A stretch of DNA of 64,000 bases from Rhodocyclaceae bacterium (GCA_030681195.1 JAUXXJ010000012.1:124001-188000); one strand, 5' to 3'; numbered from the stretch's first letter, positions 1 to 10,533 are shown. Translations and numbers: made by a program. The notes: a model not told the origin generated them from the letters alone.

Positions 1-865
1 CGGCCGACGCATGGCAGAACACGGCATAGTCGAGGAAAGCCGGTGCGAGACGCGCCGCCACCAGTGCCGCCGCACCGCAGATGAAACCATCGACGAGGAC
101 CAGCATATTTCTTTGCGCCGCCGCGATCATCGCGCCCGTCATCATGGCGATCTCGAAACCGCCATAGCGCGCCAGCACGGCGAGTGGCTCGCTGTTGCGC
201 GCCGGCCAGATCGTCAGCGCCTGTTGCAGCAAGACCTGCTTGCGCGCTAGCCCGGTATCGTCCAGCCCGGTGCCACGGCCGATGCAGGCGGCCAGCGGCG
301 CATCCGTCAGGCAGTGCGTGAGCAACGCGGCGGCGGCGGTATTGCCGATGCCCATCTCGCCGAAGCCGATGACTTCGCAGCCTTCTGCGACGAGCTTTTC
401 AACAAGGGCCGCGCCGCGCGTCAACGCGGTTTCGCATTCGGTGGCCGTCATCGCCGCACCATCAAGATAGGATGCCGTCCCGCCAGCGCCGACTTTTGCA
501 TTGACGAGATTGGGGCGCGCGCCGAACTCATGTGCCACGCCCGCATCGACAATCGTCAGCCCCAGTCCGTTGGCGCGCGCGAACACATTGATCGCCGCCC
601 CGCCAGCGAGGAAGTTCTCGACCATCTGCCAGGTCACATCCTGCGGGTAAGCAGAAATGCCGGCCTTGGCAGCGCCATGGTCGCCGGCGAAGACGATGAG
701 GTGGGGATGATTCAAGGTCGGCGTCAGCGTGCCGCGCACGCGACCGATCTGCAGCGCCAGCGCTTCAAGCCGGCCGAGCGCGCCGAGCGGCTTGGTCTTG
801 CCGTCGATCTTCGCGCGCAGGGCCGCGACGAGGCTGGAATCGGCGGGGGAAATGTCGAAGTTCAT
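1..865 (-). CDS. cobT: Nicotinate-nucleotide:dimethylbenzimidazole phosphoribosyltransferase (3' end beyond window)
   Basis: My translation from the ATG at 865 leftward gives 288 residues of a CobT protein before the window ends; the family is about 350 residues, so roughly 60 C-terminal residues are missing. Visible landmarks are [12 protein letters not shown] near the N-terminus, [20 protein letters not shown] around residue 60, [12 protein letters not shown] around residue 170 and GRGTGLDD around residue 195. CobT joins dimethylbenzimidazole to nicotinate mononucleotide, giving alpha-ribazole phosphate for the lower cobalamin ligand; bluB at 8.5-9.2 kb would supply the base. The stretch KVGAGGTA is encoded by a copy of the dispersed repeat (474-497), in frame. 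The gene diverges from the FKBP gene. cobS often neighbours cobT and may lie beyond the left edge. Confidence 0.93.
   Translation of the reverse strand, partial: MNFDISPADSSLVAALRAKIDGKTKPLGALGRLEALALQIGRVRGTLTPTLNHPHLIVFAGDHGAAKAGISAYPQDVTWQMVENFLAGGAAINVFARANGLGLTIVDAGVAHEFGARPNLVNAKVGAGGTASYLDGAAMTATECETALTRGAALVEKLVAEGCEVIGFGEMGIGNTAAAALLTHCLTDAPLAACIGRGTGLDDTGLARKQVLLQQALTIWPARNSEPLAVLARYGGFEIAMMTGAMIAAAQRNMLVLVDGFICGAAALVAARLAPAFLDYAVFCHASA
474..497 (-). repeat. Dispersed 24-bp repeat, copy inside cobT
   Basis: Near-perfect copy read on the minus strand, in frame in cobT, where it encodes KVGAGGTA. Confidence 0.85.
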
Positions 866-953
866 CGCGGCGTAGGGGGAGTGGAAAGGCGCATTCTAGC
901 GGCGCCGGTATACTGTGCAGCCCGTCTACAAACCCATCCCGAGAGGAAATGCC

Positions 954-1298
954 ATGCCTGCCATCACCACCCCCAGCGGCCTCATCATCGAAGACCTGAA
1001 CGTCGGCGACGGCGACGAGGCCAGCGCCGGCCAGACCGTCAGCGTTCATTACACCGGCTGGCTCGTCGATGGCAGCAAGTTCGATTCGAGCGTGGATCGC
1101 AGCGAACCGTTTGAATTTCCCCTCGGCGCCCGCCACGTCATCGCCGGCTGGGACGAAGGCGTGCAGGGCATGAAGATTGGCGGCCGGCGCAAGCTGACCA
1201 TCCCGCCCGAGCTCGGCTACGGCCGGCGCGGTGCCGGCGGCGTGATCCCGCCTGATGCCACACTGGTGTTTGAGGTCGAACTGCTGGCGGTGTACTGA
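954..1298 (+). CDS. FKBP-type peptidyl-prolyl cis-trans isomerase
   Basis: A 114-residue single-domain [19 protein letters not shown], the [15 protein letters not shown] loop and [18 protein letters not shown] are the hallmark active-site segments, with the Tyr, Asp, Phe, Val-Ile and Trp positions that line the pocket. There is no signal peptide, so it is probably a cytoplasmic folding helper. I chose the ATG at 954 because GAGAGGAA lies just upstream; an in-frame ATG at 915 has no ribosome site. A TATACT at 909-914 is a possible -10 box. cobU follows nine bases after the stop, so the two are probably co-transcribed, although an isomerase has no known role in cobalamin synthesis. Confidence 0.93.
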   Translation: MPAITTPSGLIIEDLNVGDGDEASAGQTVSVHYTGWLVDGSKFDSSVDRSEPFEFPLGARHVIAGWDEGVQGMKIGGRRKLTIPPELGYGRRGAGGVIPPDATLVFEVELLAVY

Positions 1299-1307
1299 AG
1301 CGGCGCG

Positions 1308-1823
1308 ATGCGCGAACTTGTCATTGGCGGTGCCCGTTCGGGCAAGAGCGCCTACGCAGAAAAGCAGGCGCTGGCGCATCAGCACAATGGCCTCGGCGTC
1401 ATCTATTTCGCCACCGCCGAGGCACACGACGACGAGATGGTGGCGCGCATCGCCCACCACCGCACGCGCCGCCCCGCCAACTGGCGCACCGTCGAGGAGC
1501 CACTGTTGCTGGCCGACGCGCTACGCCGCGAAGCCGTGCCCGATGCCTGCCTGCTGGTCGATTGCCTGACGCTGTGGCTGACCAACGTGCTGCTCGCCGA
1601 ACGCGCTGCGGAAATCGACAGGCTGCTGGAGGTGCTACCGGCGCTGCCCGGCCAGCTCATCCTTGTCAGCAACGAGGTCGGCTGGAGCATCGTGCCGGAG
1701 AATGCGCTGGCGCGGCGTTTTCGCGACGAACAGGGCCGACTCAACCAGCGCGTCGCCGCCATCGCCGACAAGGTGACCCTGGTGGCGGCGGGATTGCCGC
1801 TCTGTCTCAAATCCAGCGACTGA
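1308..1823 (+). CDS. cobU: Adenosylcobinamide kinase / adenosylcobinamide-phosphate guanylyltransferase
   Basis: A 171-residue CobU. The N-terminus carries the P-loop [12 protein letters not shown], followed by [12 protein letters not shown] and the [16 protein letters not shown] segment that holds the guanylylated His in this family; [20 protein letters not shown] is the typical C-terminal motif. It phosphorylates adenosylcobinamide and then activates it with GMP, giving the substrate that cobalamin synthase joins to alpha-ribazole. The last 17 bases overlap the 3' end of cobQ, which runs the opposite way, so the two transcripts converge. Confidence 0.95.
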   Translation: MRELVIGGARSGKSAYAEKQALAHQHNGLGVIYFATAEAHDDEMVARIAHHRTRRPANWRTVEEPLLLADALRREAVPDACLLVDCLTLWLTNVLLAERAAEIDRLLEVLPALPGQLILVSNEVGWSIVPENALARRFRDEQGRLNQRVAAIADKVTLVAAGLPLCLKSSD

Positions 1824-3252
1824 GCAGCTTCCAGTCGAGCGCCGCTGCCGTCGCGTCGGCCAGCCGGTCGAGATCGGCTTCACGGCGCGCGGCGAGATCA
1901 ACCGGCGCGATGTCTTTGGCGCCCGCCCAGGCGAGCAGGGCAGTGAGCGCCTGCGGATGGTCGAACAGGCCGTGGCAGTAGGTGCCGAGGATCTGGTTGT
2001 CGTCCGAAATCGCCCCGTCGGTACGCCCATCATCCAGCACGATGGCGGGCCGGTCGAGCGCCACGCCACGCGTCACGCCCATGTGGATTTCGTAGCCCTG
2101 CATTGCCGTCCCGCGAGCACCGACTTTTAACCAGCCGCTGACGTTCTTCAGTTGCTTCTCGGCTTCCAGCGTCGTTTCGCAATCGAGCAAGCCCAAGCCC
2201 GGGCCGCCTGAACCTTCGATGCCCAGCGGATCATGCAACGCGCGGCCGAGCATCTGGTAGCCGCCGCACAGGCCGATGAGCTTTCCGCCGTAGCGCAGGT
2301 GGCGCTTGATTGCTGCTTCATGGCCTTGCGCACGCAGCCACACCAGATCGGCCTGCACCGACTTTGAGCCGGGGAGCACAATCAGGTCGCAGGCCGGCAA
2401 GAGCTGACCGGGGCCGACCCAGCGAAAGTCGATCTCGGGATGCAGGCGCAGCGGATCGAGATCGTTGGCGTTCGAGATGCGCGGGAAGACCGGCGCAGCG
2501 ACGACAAGTTTCGTTTCACCGGCGCGTTCCGAATGATGCGCCAGCGCATCCTCGGCGTCGAGAAAGAGGCCGTGCAGGTAAGGTAAGGTACCAAGCACCG
2601 GCTTGCCCGTGTGCTGTTCGAGCCAGTCAAGGCCCGGCTGCAAGAGGCCGATGTCGCCGCGAAAGCGGTTGATCACGAGGCCCTGCGTGCGCGCCCGTTC
2701 GGAAGGTGAGAGCAGGTCGAGCGTGCCCGCCAGATGCGCCAGCACGCCACCGCGATCAATGTCGCCGATCAGGATCACCGGGATGTCGACCGCTTCGGCG
2801 AAGCCCATGTTGGCGATGTCGCGGTCACGCAGATTGACTTCCGCCGGGCTGCCGGCACCCTCGACCAGCACGCAGTCGAACTCGGCCGTGAGTCGCGCCC
2901 AGGATTCGAGCACCGCCCGCATCGCGGTCGTCTTGTAGTCGTGATAAGCCTTCGCGTCGAGATCGGCGACGGCCTTGCCGTGGATGATCACCTGCGCGCG
3001 CTTGTCGGTATTCGGCTTGAGCAGCACCGGATTGAAGTCGATGCGCGGCGCCAGCCCGGCGGCCTGCGCCTGCAGCGCCTGCGCACGACCAATCTCGCCG
3101 CCGTCGACGGTGACCGCCGAGTTCAGCGCCATGTTCTGCGGCTTGAACGGCGCAACGCGCACGCCGCGCCGATGCAGGATGCGGCAGAGCGCCGCGACCA
3201 GCGTGCTCTTGCCGGCGTCGGAGGTGCAGCCTTGTATCATTAACGCTCTCAT
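1807..3252 (-). CDS. cobQ: Cobyric acid synthase (glutamine-hydrolysing)
   Basis: A 481-residue CobQ. The N-terminal ATP-binding domain starts [20 protein letters not shown]; a class I glutamine amidotransferase domain follows, with nucleophile Cys in [12 protein letters not shown] and His in [11 protein letters not shown]. It amidates four carboxyl groups of adenosylcobyrinic a,c-diamide. The start at 3252 is preferred because GGGAG lies upstream; the ATG at 3240 would also fit, while a much longer frame upstream overlaps cbiB antisense. The start is only 15 bp from the divergent cbiB start. A copy of the dispersed repeat lies in frame and encodes KVGARGTA. Confidence 0.95.
   Translation of the reverse strand: MRALMIQGCTSDAGKSTLVAALCRILHRRGVRVAPFKPQNMALNSAVTVDGGEIGRAQALQAQAAGLAPRIDFNPVLLKPNTDKRAQVIIHGKAVADLDAKAYHDYKTTAMRAVLESWARLTAEFDCVLVEGAGSPAEVNLRDRDIANMGFAEAVDIPVILIGDIDRGGVLAHLAGTLDLLSPSERARTQGLVINRFRGDIGLLQPGLDWLEQHTGKPVLGTLPYLHGLFLDAEDALAHHSERAGETKLVVAAPVFPRISNANDLDPLRLHPEIDFRWVGPGQLLPACDLIVLPGSKSVQADLVWLRAQGHEAAIKRHLRYGGKLIGLCGGYQMLGRALHDPLGIEGSGGPGLGLLDCETTLEAEKQLKNVSGWLKVGARGTAMQGYEIHMGVTRGVALDRPAIVLDDGRTDGAISDDNQILGTYCHGLFDHPQALTALLAWAGAKDIAPVDLAARREADLDRLADATAAALDWKLLSRWI
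2105..2128 (-). repeat. Dispersed repeat, copy inside cobQ
   Basis: Two mismatches to the consensus, in frame in cobQ in the same frame as the cobT copy (KVGARGTA). Confidence 0.75.
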
Positions 3253-3267
3253 TGCCCGAATTCTCCC

Positions 3268-4176
3268 ATGCCTGTCCTCGCTCTGTCCGCCCTCGCTGGT
3301 GTGCTGCTTGATCGCCTGCTCGGCGAGCCGCGCCGCTGGCATCCGCTGGTCGGTTTCGGTCGGCTGGCGGACGCGGCAGAACGCGCACTGCGTCGGGGCG
3401 CGCCAGGCGATCCCGTTAGCAACCGACTGCGCGGCCTCGTGGCATGGGCGCTCGTCGTGCTGCCGTTTGTTGCGCTTGCCGCGTGGTTCACTCATCCCGT
3501 GCTCGACGCACTGCTGCTCTGGCTCGCCCTCGGTGGCCGCAGTCTCGCCGAGCATGCGCGCGCGATTGCCGCGCCGCTGGCGGCGGGCGATCTGGCTGCG
3601 GCACGCACGGCTGTCGGCATGATTGTCTCGCGCGACACGACCGGCCTCGATGAGGAAGGCGTGGCGACGGCGGCGGTCGAATCAGTGCTGGAAAACGGCA
3701 ACGATGCCGTGTTCGGCGCGTTGTTCTGGTTCTTCCTGCTTGGCGGCGCGGGGGCGGTGCTGTTCCGCCTCGCCAACACGCTCGACGCCATGTGGGGCTA
3801 CAAGGATGCGCGGCGTATCTATTTCGGCTGGGCGGCGGCGCGCCTCGACGACGCGCTCAATTTCGTTCCCGCGCGGCTGACGGCGCTGACCTACGCGCTG
3901 CTGGGCAGCACGCAAAACGCGCTCGCCTGCTGGCGCACGCAGGCGAGCGCATGGGCAAGCCCCAACGCCGGGCCGGTAATGGCGGCGGGCGCAGGCGCGC
4001 TGAAAGTCGGCGTTGGCGGGACGGCGATTTATCACGGTCACGTCGAGGAACGGCCGCGACTGGGCGCGGGCACGCCGCCCACGGCCGCCGATATCGGCCG
4101 CGCCGTGGTGCTGGTGGCGCGCGGGCAATGGCTGTGGCTTGCGGCGTTCGTCGTCTGGAGCGTGGCACATGCTTGA
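3268..4176 (+). CDS. cbiB: Adenosylcobinamide-phosphate synthase (CbiB)
   Basis: A 302-residue integral membrane protein of the CbiB/CobD family. It opens with the family pattern [20 protein letters not shown], has several hydrophobic spans (for example [13 protein letters not shown] and [18 protein letters not shown]), and carries the conserved [19 protein letters not shown] and [13 protein letters not shown] segments. It attaches aminopropanol phosphate to adenosylcobyric acid at the inner membrane. The last eight bases overlap the cobD start, so the two are translationally coupled. It is the first gene of a rightward operon cbiB-cobD-M48-btuF. Confidence 0.95.
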   Translation: MPVLALSALAGVLLDRLLGEPRRWHPLVGFGRLADAAERALRRGAPGDPVSNRLRGLVAWALVVLPFVALAAWFTHPVLDALLLWLALGGRSLAEHARAIAAPLAAGDLAAARTAVGMIVSRDTTGLDEEGVATAAVESVLENGNDAVFGALFWFFLLGGAGAVLFRLANTLDAMWGYKDARRIYFGWAAARLDDALNFVPARLTALTYALLGSTQNALACWRTQASAWASPNAGPVMAAGAGALKVGVGGTAIYHGHVEERPRLGAGTPPTAADIGRAVVLVARGQWLWLAAFVVWSVAHA

Positions 4177-5110
4177 GCACGGCGGCAGGCTTCGGGAGGC
4201 CGCGCGGCGCTGGGGCATTCCGCTCACCGAGTGGCTTGATTTATCGACCGGTATCGCGCCCTGGCCCTACCCCGTGCCGCCCATGCCGCCCGACATCTGG
4301 CAGCGCTTGCCCGAAGATGATGACGGATTGGAAGGCGCTGCGCGCGACTACTACCGTGCGGCGCATCTGCTTGCGCTACCCGGTTCGCAAGCCGCGATTC
4401 AGGCGCTGCCGCACCTTTCCCCCCCCGGCCGCGTCGCCCTGCCTGCGCCGCTTTACGCCGAGCACCCCGCCGCATGGCAAACCGCCGGCCATACGCTGGT
4501 CGACTGGAACGAGCCGAGCGACTACGCGGTGCTGTGCAATCCGAACAACCCGACCGGGCAGCGCTTCAGCCGCAACGAATTGCTCGACCGCGCGCGCAAC
4601 GTACGCCTGCTCGTGGTCGACGAAGCCTTCCTCGACGCCGAGCCGCAGGAATCGATTGCCGGTATGGGAAATATCGCGGAAAACATTGTTATCTTGCGCT
4701 CGCTCGGCAAGTTCTTTGGCCTTGCCGGCGCGCGCGTCGGTTTCGCCATCGCCACGCCCGATCTGTTGGTGCGGCTTGCCAAAATGCTCGGCCCCTGGGC
4801 CGTGAGCCACCCGGCGCGCTGGGCCGCACGCCAGGCGCTGGCCGACCACGCCTGGCAGGCCGCGCAGCGCGCACGACTACTTGCTGCGGCAGCGCGCCTC
4901 GCCGACGTCTTGTCGGGCCTCGGCGCACCGATGGGCACGGCACTGTTCCGGTATGTCATCACACCGCATGCCGCCGCGTTGCACGAAGCACTGGCGCGAC
5001 AGGGCATACTGGTGCGTACGTTCGATAATCCACCAGCCCTGCGCTTCGGGCTACCCGCCACGGAAGCCGACTGGCAGCGCCTGACCACATCGTTAAGGAG
5101 CCTGAAATGA
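4169..5110 (+). CDS. cobD: Threonine-phosphate decarboxylase, PLP-dependent
   Basis: A 313-residue aminotransferase-fold protein (called CobC in Pseudomonas nomenclature). The start [18 protein letters not shown] overlaps the cbiB stop. [12 protein letters not shown] is the substrate-side motif, NPNNPTGQ and DEAFLD contact the cofactor, and [15 protein letters not shown] contains the Lys expected to bind pyridoxal phosphate. It makes aminopropanol phosphate from threonine phosphate, the substrate of the neighbouring CbiB. The stop overlaps the next start in an ATGA. An in-frame ATG at 4013 lies inside cbiB and is rejected. Confidence 0.93.
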   Translation: MLEHGGRLREAARRWGIPLTEWLDLSTGIAPWPYPVPPMPPDIWQRLPEDDDGLEGAARDYYRAAHLLALPGSQAAIQALPHLSPPGRVALPAPLYAEHPAAWQTAGHTLVDWNEPSDYAVLCNPNNPTGQRFSRNELLDRARNVRLLVVDEAFLDAEPQESIAGMGNIAENIVILRSLGKFFGLAGARVGFAIATPDLLVRLAKMLGPWAVSHPARWAARQALADHAWQAAQRARLLAAAARLADVLSGLGAPMGTALFRYVITPHAAALHEALARQGILVRTFDNPPALRFGLPATEADWQRLTTSLRSLK

Positions 5111-6444
5111 CCGAAGGATTCGCCCGCCGCCTGGCGCAAAACCGCCTCACCCGCCGCGACGTGCTCTGGCTGTTCGGTGCCGGCACGGCGGCCAGCGCAT
5201 TGTCGGGTTGCGCCACCTCGCCGATCGACGGCAAGCGCATCCTTGTCGGCATGAGCGAGCAGCAGGAACGGGAAGTTGATCGCGAGATCGCACCGCATCA
5301 GTTCTCGCAGGACATGGGGGCCGTGCAGGACGGCGAGTCGAACCGCTATGTCGGCGAACTTGGCGCGCGCCTGCACAAGCTGACGCATCGCCCCGACATG
5401 CCCTACTCCTATCGCGTGCTCAACGCCAACCACCTCAACGCCTACACCTTCCCCGGCGGGGCGATGGGCGTGACGCGCGGCATCATGGTTGAGCTGGGCA
5501 ATGAGGCCGAACTGGCGGCACTGCTCGGCCATGAGATGGGCCATGTCAATGCGCGCCACGCCGCTCAGCGCCAGGGACAGGGGCTGCTCACGCAGGTCGC
5601 GGTAGCTGGCATTGGCATCGCCACCGCCGATTCGCAGTGGGGCATGCTGGCGGGCATCGCTGGACAGGTCGGCGCCAGCGCGCTGCTCGCCTCCTACTCG
5701 CGCGACAACGAGCGCGAGGCCGATGCGCTGGGCCAGGAATACATGGTGCGCGCCGGCTACCCAGCCAACAGCATGACGCAGCTGCACGGCATCCTGGTGC
5801 GCGAAGCGAAAGAGCAGCCCTCACTGCTCGCCACGATGTTCGCCTCTCACCCGATGAACGCCGAGCGCTATCAAACGGCGCAACGGCAAGCCGAAACGCA
5901 ATACGCCGCCAGCCTCAAGGCCAACCCGCAGCGCGAGCGCTTCATGGACCGCACGGCGGATCTGCGCAAGCTCAAGCCGACCATCGACGCCTGCAAGCAG
6001 GGCGAGACGGCGATGGCAAAGAAGGCGTTGCCCGAAGCGCAGGCGCAGTTCGACAAGGCGCTCGACCTGACGCCGCATGACTATCCGTCCAACCTGCTGA
6101 TGGCACGCTGCCTGACCGCGCTCGGCAAGACCGGCGAGGCGCTGCGTTATGCCGAGGCGGCGCGCACTGCCTATCCGCAAGAGGCGCAGGCCCACAAGCT
6201 GGCCGGCTCGCTCAAGCTCGCGCAGCGCGATCCGGGCGGCGCCTTCCAGGCCTTCGACCGTTTCGACCGGCTGTTGCCCGGCGATCCGGGCATTGCATTC
6301 CTCAAAGGCGTCAGCCTCGAAGCAACCGGTAACCGCCGCAGCGCGGCCGAGCACTACGCACGTTTCCTGCAAGCCGGCGCGCAGGGCAAACCGGCCGAAC
6401 ATGCCCGCAAGCAGCTCATAGCCTGGGGGTATGCGCAACGATGA
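5107..6444 (+). CDS. M48 family metalloprotease with TPR region, predicted Tat lipoprotein
   Basis: A 445-residue protein. The N-terminus has twin arginines (RLTRRDVLWLFG), a hydrophobic stretch and a lipobox (ALSGCATS), suggesting Tat export and lipid anchoring at Cys. The zinc motif HEMGH lies in LLGHEMGHVNARHAA, with the probable third ligand in NEREADALG. After the protease domain come TPR-like helices (ALPEAQAQFDKALDLTPHDY and following). BepA and related M48 proteases of this layout act in envelope quality control. It is ATGA-coupled to cobD upstream and btuF downstream, so it is co-translated with cobalamin genes, which is unexpected for a general protease. Confidence 0.88.
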   Translation: MTEGFARRLAQNRLTRRDVLWLFGAGTAASALSGCATSPIDGKRILVGMSEQQEREVDREIAPHQFSQDMGAVQDGESNRYVGELGARLHKLTHRPDMPYSYRVLNANHLNAYTFPGGAMGVTRGIMVELGNEAELAALLGHEMGHVNARHAAQRQGQGLLTQVAVAGIGIATADSQWGMLAGIAGQVGASALLASYSRDNEREADALGQEYMVRAGYPANSMTQLHGILVREAKEQPSLLATMFASHPMNAERYQTAQRQAETQYAASLKANPQRERFMDRTADLRKLKPTIDACKQGETAMAKKALPEAQAQFDKALDLTPHDYPSNLLMARCLTALGKTGEALRYAEAARTAYPQEAQAHKLAGSLKLAQRDPGGAFQAFDRFDRLLPGDPGIAFLKGVSLEATGNRRSAAEHYARFLQAGAQGKPAEHARKQLIAWGYAQR

Positions 6445-7316
6445 AAAAGACGCTCTGCCTGCTGGCCCTGCTCGCCGCCACGACGGCCCGCGCGGAAATC
6501 GTTGTGCAGGACGACACCGGTGCGACGCTGCGGCTCAAGGAACCGGCGCGGCGTATCGTCAGCCTCGCCCCGCACATCACCGAAACGCTGTTCGGCGCCG
6601 GCGCGGGCGAGCGCCTTGTCGGTGCGGTCGAGTACAGCGATTTTCCCGATGCGGCAAAAAAACTGCCGCGTGTCGGCGGCTACTCGAAGCTCGATCTCGA
6701 AGCCATCGCCGCACTCAAGCCCGACCTCGCGGTCGGCTGGGCGAGCGGCAACAGCCCGGCGCATGTCGACAAGCTGCGCGCGCTGGGCATTCCCGTTTAT
6801 CTCGTGCAACCCGAACGTATCGACGATGTGGCCGCCAACCTCGAACGCTATGGCGAGCTGGCCGGTACGCAGGCCGTTGCGCACGCCGCCGCCGCGAGCT
6901 TCCGCCGCCGCCTTGCGGCGTTGCGCGGCCAATACGCAGCGCAACCGAAGGTGCGCGTCTTCTACCAGATCTGGAAACAGCCGCTGATGACCGTGGGCGG
7001 CGGGCAGGTCATCAGCGACGCGATCCGCCTGTGCGGCGGCGAGAACGTTTTCGCCGACCTCAAGCCGCTCGCCCCCAAGGTAACGATGGAGGCGGTGCTC
7101 GCCGCCGATCCCGAGATCATCGTCGCCAGCGGCATGGGCGAGGCGCGCCCCGAATGGGTGGACGACTGGCGGCAGTGGCAAAACCTGACCGCCGTGAAGC
7201 GCGACAATCTGTTCTTCATCCCGCCCGACCTGATCCAGCGCCACACCCCGCGCCTCGTCGAGGGTGCCACGCGGCTATGCGCGCAGATCGAAACGGCGCG
7301 CAGCAGGCGACCTTAA
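6441..7316 (+). CDS. btuF: Periplasmic cobalamin-binding protein (BtuF type)
   Basis: A 291-residue substrate-binding protein with a signal peptide (MKKTLCLLALLAATTARA). RIVSLAPHITETLFGAGAGE and LKPDLAVGWASG are typical of the BtuF/FecB class. It starts inside the stop of the M48 gene (ATGA). It would deliver cobalamin or cobinamide to BtuCD, encoded in the leftward operon at 11.9-13.6 kb. That operon has its own BtuF-like gene, so this is one of two. A copy of the dispersed repeat starts nine bases after the stop. Confidence 0.85.
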   Translation: MKKTLCLLALLAATTARAEIVVQDDTGATLRLKEPARRIVSLAPHITETLFGAGAGERLVGAVEYSDFPDAAKKLPRVGGYSKLDLEAIAALKPDLAVGWASGNSPAHVDKLRALGIPVYLVQPERIDDVAANLERYGELAGTQAVAHAAAASFRRRLAALRGQYAAQPKVRVFYQIWKQPLMTVGGGQVISDAIRLCGGENVFADLKPLAPKVTMEAVLAADPEIIVASGMGEARPEWVDDWRQWQNLTAVKRDNLFFIPPDLIQRHTPRLVEGATRLCAQIETARSRRP

Positions 7317-7325
7317 TAAGCGGGT

Positions 7326-7350
7326 GCCGTCTCGCCAACGCCGACATTTC
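7326..7350 (-). repeat. Dispersed repeat, left border of the islet
   Basis: Variant copy downstream of btuF. Its similarity to the copy at 8483 continues past the 24-bp unit (shared ACATTTCAG then AGTCG), so the two form a longer direct repeat of about 35 bp. Confidence 0.8.
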
Positions 7351-7422
7351 AGAAGTCGACTCCCCACCCTGAAGAGCCGCTCAGGTTTTCTCGCAGTGCA
7401 GCGGTTGCGGACTGTCAAGTCA

Positions 7423-7451
7423 TTGAAAGAACCATGCTGGAAAGGTAGCAT
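7423..7451 (+). promoter_or_regulatory. Sigma-70-type promoter for the 7481 gene
   Basis: TTGAAA at 7423-7428 and TAGCAT at 7446-7451 are separated by 17 bp and lie about 30 bp before the start codon. Confidence 0.45.
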
Positions 7452-7480
7452 TATCCGAATTGAACAGACAGAAGATGGTC

Positions 7481-7858
7481 ATGGGTTACGAAATCACGTG
7501 GATCCACGCAAGTAGTGTTATCAAGCGGCACTTCGGCAATGTAATTGGCAGTGAGCTTATGGCTGCCGTTGCCGAGACTGAAAGTGACCCTCGTTTTGAC
7601 ACGCTTCGCTATGTGATAAATGATTTCCGTGACTGTGTCAGTCTGACGGTTTCGACCGAGGAGATTGAAGAAATCTCGGCTATCGACTATGCAGCAGCGG
7701 CTAGCAACCCTAACATTCTTATCGCAGTAGTCGCAACGCTTCCAGATGTAGTCGCAGCAGCGAATGCTTACGCTAACGACCCTTTAGCGGCCTATAAGAC
7801 CAGAGTCTTTAGTTCAATGGATGAGGCGAGATTATGGCTAGGGTTGCCCGCAGAATAG
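7481..7858 (+). CDS. Hypothetical protein, possibly STAS/SpoIIAA-like
   Basis: A 125-residue protein that I do not firmly recognise. It begins MGYEITWIHASSVIKRHFGN and carries DPRFDTLRYVINDFRD in the middle; the alternating beta/alpha look and the ending SSMDEARLWLGLP resemble small SpoIIAA-like proteins, but this is only a resemblance. AGAAG at 7470-7474 is six bases from the ATG at 7481, which is why I prefer this start to those at 7460 or 7475. No signal peptide or membrane span is visible. Its DNA is less GC-rich than the cobalamin genes around it, and with the next gene it forms an islet between two repeat copies, suggesting acquisition. Confidence 0.7.
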   Translation: MGYEITWIHASSVIKRHFGNVIGSELMAAVAETESDPRFDTLRYVINDFRDCVSLTVSTEEIEEISAIDYAAAASNPNILIAVVATLPDVVAAANAYANDPLAAYKTRVFSSMDEARLWLGLPAE

Positions 7859-7904
7859 CTGGGAACGGCCATCAAGAGACCGTGGCCAGGGTGTTGGTGG
7901 TCAA

Positions 7905-8351
7905 TTACTTTGCGGGTTCCCGTTGCTGCATGGAGACGCTGATCGAAATCGTCGATCCGCCCAGTTGCGAGGTTTCAATTTGAACCATGGCAATTCGCTC
8001 ACCACGCTGGAATGACAACAGGCTTGCCTTGGACTGCATGGCACTCATCAGTTTCCAGCCCAGCGATGGCATACCCTTGAAAAAATGGTTGTAGGTCTGA
8101 ACCGAATTTTCGTTAGATTTGACGACAACGCGGCCAAACCAACGATCGCCAGAACCAATGATCAGTGAGTTTTCTGCATCTAGTTTCGCGCTGCCAGGCA
8201 ATGAAATATCCGTAATCTGGAGAGCGTTGGATGGACTTTGCGAAACCTCCTGATTTTGAGCCGATGTTGCTATCGGCTGATTAGTGACACACCCTCCGAG
8301 CAGAATGTAAAAAGGCAGCCAGGTGAAACATGATGGTCTGATCATTTTCAT
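7905..8351 (-). CDS. Predicted lipoprotein of unknown function
   Basis: A 148-residue protein with a lipoprotein signal (hydrophobic stretch ending in YILLGGCVTN). The mature part has GDRWFGRVVVKSNENSV and FFKGMPSLGWKLMSAMQSKA, ending in strands with MVQIETSQLGGSTISIS, so it is probably a small beta-rich envelope protein. I cannot name a family. It runs against the neighbouring islet gene and shares its lower GC. On its coding strand, CATAAT (8358-8363) lies so close to the ATG that the leader would be very short; an alternative ATG lies two codons further in. Confidence 0.7.
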   Translation of the reverse strand: MKMIRPSCFTWLPFYILLGGCVTNQPIATSAQNQEVSQSPSNALQITDISLPGSAKLDAENSLIIGSGDRWFGRVVVKSNENSVQTYNHFFKGMPSLGWKLMSAMQSKASLLSFQRGERIAMVQIETSQLGGSTISISVSMQQREPAK

Positions 8352-8387
8352 CGTTCAATTATGCGGTGAGTTGTCTGAAAGCAAAGT

Positions 8388-8455
8388 GGCGCCGCCTTGT
8401 AGTAGGCAGGTCGGAGGGATAGCCGGTGGCAGTCCCTTTACCCGCAGGCGGCGCC
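8388..8455. repeat. Nested inverted repeat, possible structured RNA or small palindromic element
   Basis: GGCGCCGCCT at 8388-8397 pairs perfectly with AGGCGGCGCC at 8446-8455. Inside the 48-base loop a second stem can form: GGGA and GCC against GGC and TCCC. There is no T-run, so it is not a classic terminator. It lies upstream of the lipoprotein gene and downstream of bluB. Confidence 0.6.
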
Positions 8456-8482
8456 TGTTGAATCTTACCTGTTTAACCTAAT

Positions 8483-8507
8483 GCCATCACCCCAGCGCCA
8501 ACATTTC
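8483..8507 (-). repeat. Dispersed repeat, right border of the islet
   Basis: Degenerate copy; with the 7326 copy it frames the two-gene islet in direct orientation. A further partial copy (TGCCGTCCCTCCAGC) follows at about 8534-8548, in the bluB tail. Confidence 0.6.
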
Positions 8508-8530
8508 AGCAGTCGGCGCATTCGCAAGCT

Positions 8531-9237
8531 TCAGTAGCTCGGTGCCGTCCCTCCAGCAGGGAGGCCGTCAGATCGGAAGCGGCCCGAAGAGGCTGCGCCA
8601 ACTTTCCAGCACTCTTCGAACAACACATCATCCAGCGGCAGGCGTTTGCCCCAGCCGGCATCCTCGAACATCGGCCGGGGATAAAACGCCGGCACCTTGC
8701 CGATGCAAAGGATGGCGAGCGGGCGAGCGCCCGCCGGCATGCCGAGTAGTTGTGCCAGTGCGTCCGGCTCGAAGAACGACACCCAGCCGATGCCGACACC
8801 TTCGGCGCGCGCCAAGAGCCACATGTTCTGAATCGCACAGCCGACCGAGGCGATGTCCATCTCGGGGAGCGTGCGGCGGCCGATGATGTGGCGCTCGCAT
8901 TCGGGCATCAGTGCGACGACCAGCAGTTCGGCGCACTCGCGAATGCCTTCGATCTTCACCTGCAGGAACTCTTCGTTGCGGCTGGGCAGTGCGGCGGCCG
9001 TGGCGAGGCGTTCCTGCTCGACCAGCGCGTGGATGCGCGCGCGCCGTTCGGGGTCGCGTACGCGAATGAAGCGCCAGGGCTGCATGTAGCCCACCGAGGG
9101 CGCGAGGTGCGCGGCCTCGACGAGGCGTTCGACGAGGCCGTCCGGCAGCGGATCGGGCAGGAAGTGGCGCATGTCGCGCCGCTCGCGGATGGCCCGCTCG
9201 ACGGCGGCGATTTCCTGGTCGGAATAACGATGATCGC

Positions 9238-9241
<4 letters not shown>
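8531..9241 (-). CDS. bluB: 5,6-dimethylbenzimidazole synthase
   Basis: A 236-residue BluB, a nitroreductase-fold flavoprotein that uses oxygen to break down reduced FMN into the lower base of B12. RRDMRHFLPDPLP, AHLAPSVGYMQPWRFIRVRD and AEGVGIGWVSFFEPDAL are characteristic, and CIGKVPAFYPRPM closes the domain. The start overlaps the cobB stop in ATGA. The final residues LPAGGTAPSY read through a degenerate copy of the dispersed repeat, so the C-terminus may have been extended or replaced by repeat-derived DNA. It is the last gene of the riboswitch-controlled leftward operon. Its oxygen need implies aerobic or microaerobic B12 completion. Confidence 0.93.

Positions 9242-10526
<1,285 letters not shown>

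Positions 10527-10533
<7 letters not shown>

Noticed and set aside
314..1114. Long rightward open frame across cobT
   Set aside because: It is antisense to a clear CobT protein and overlaps the FKBP gene; no family features or ribosome site.
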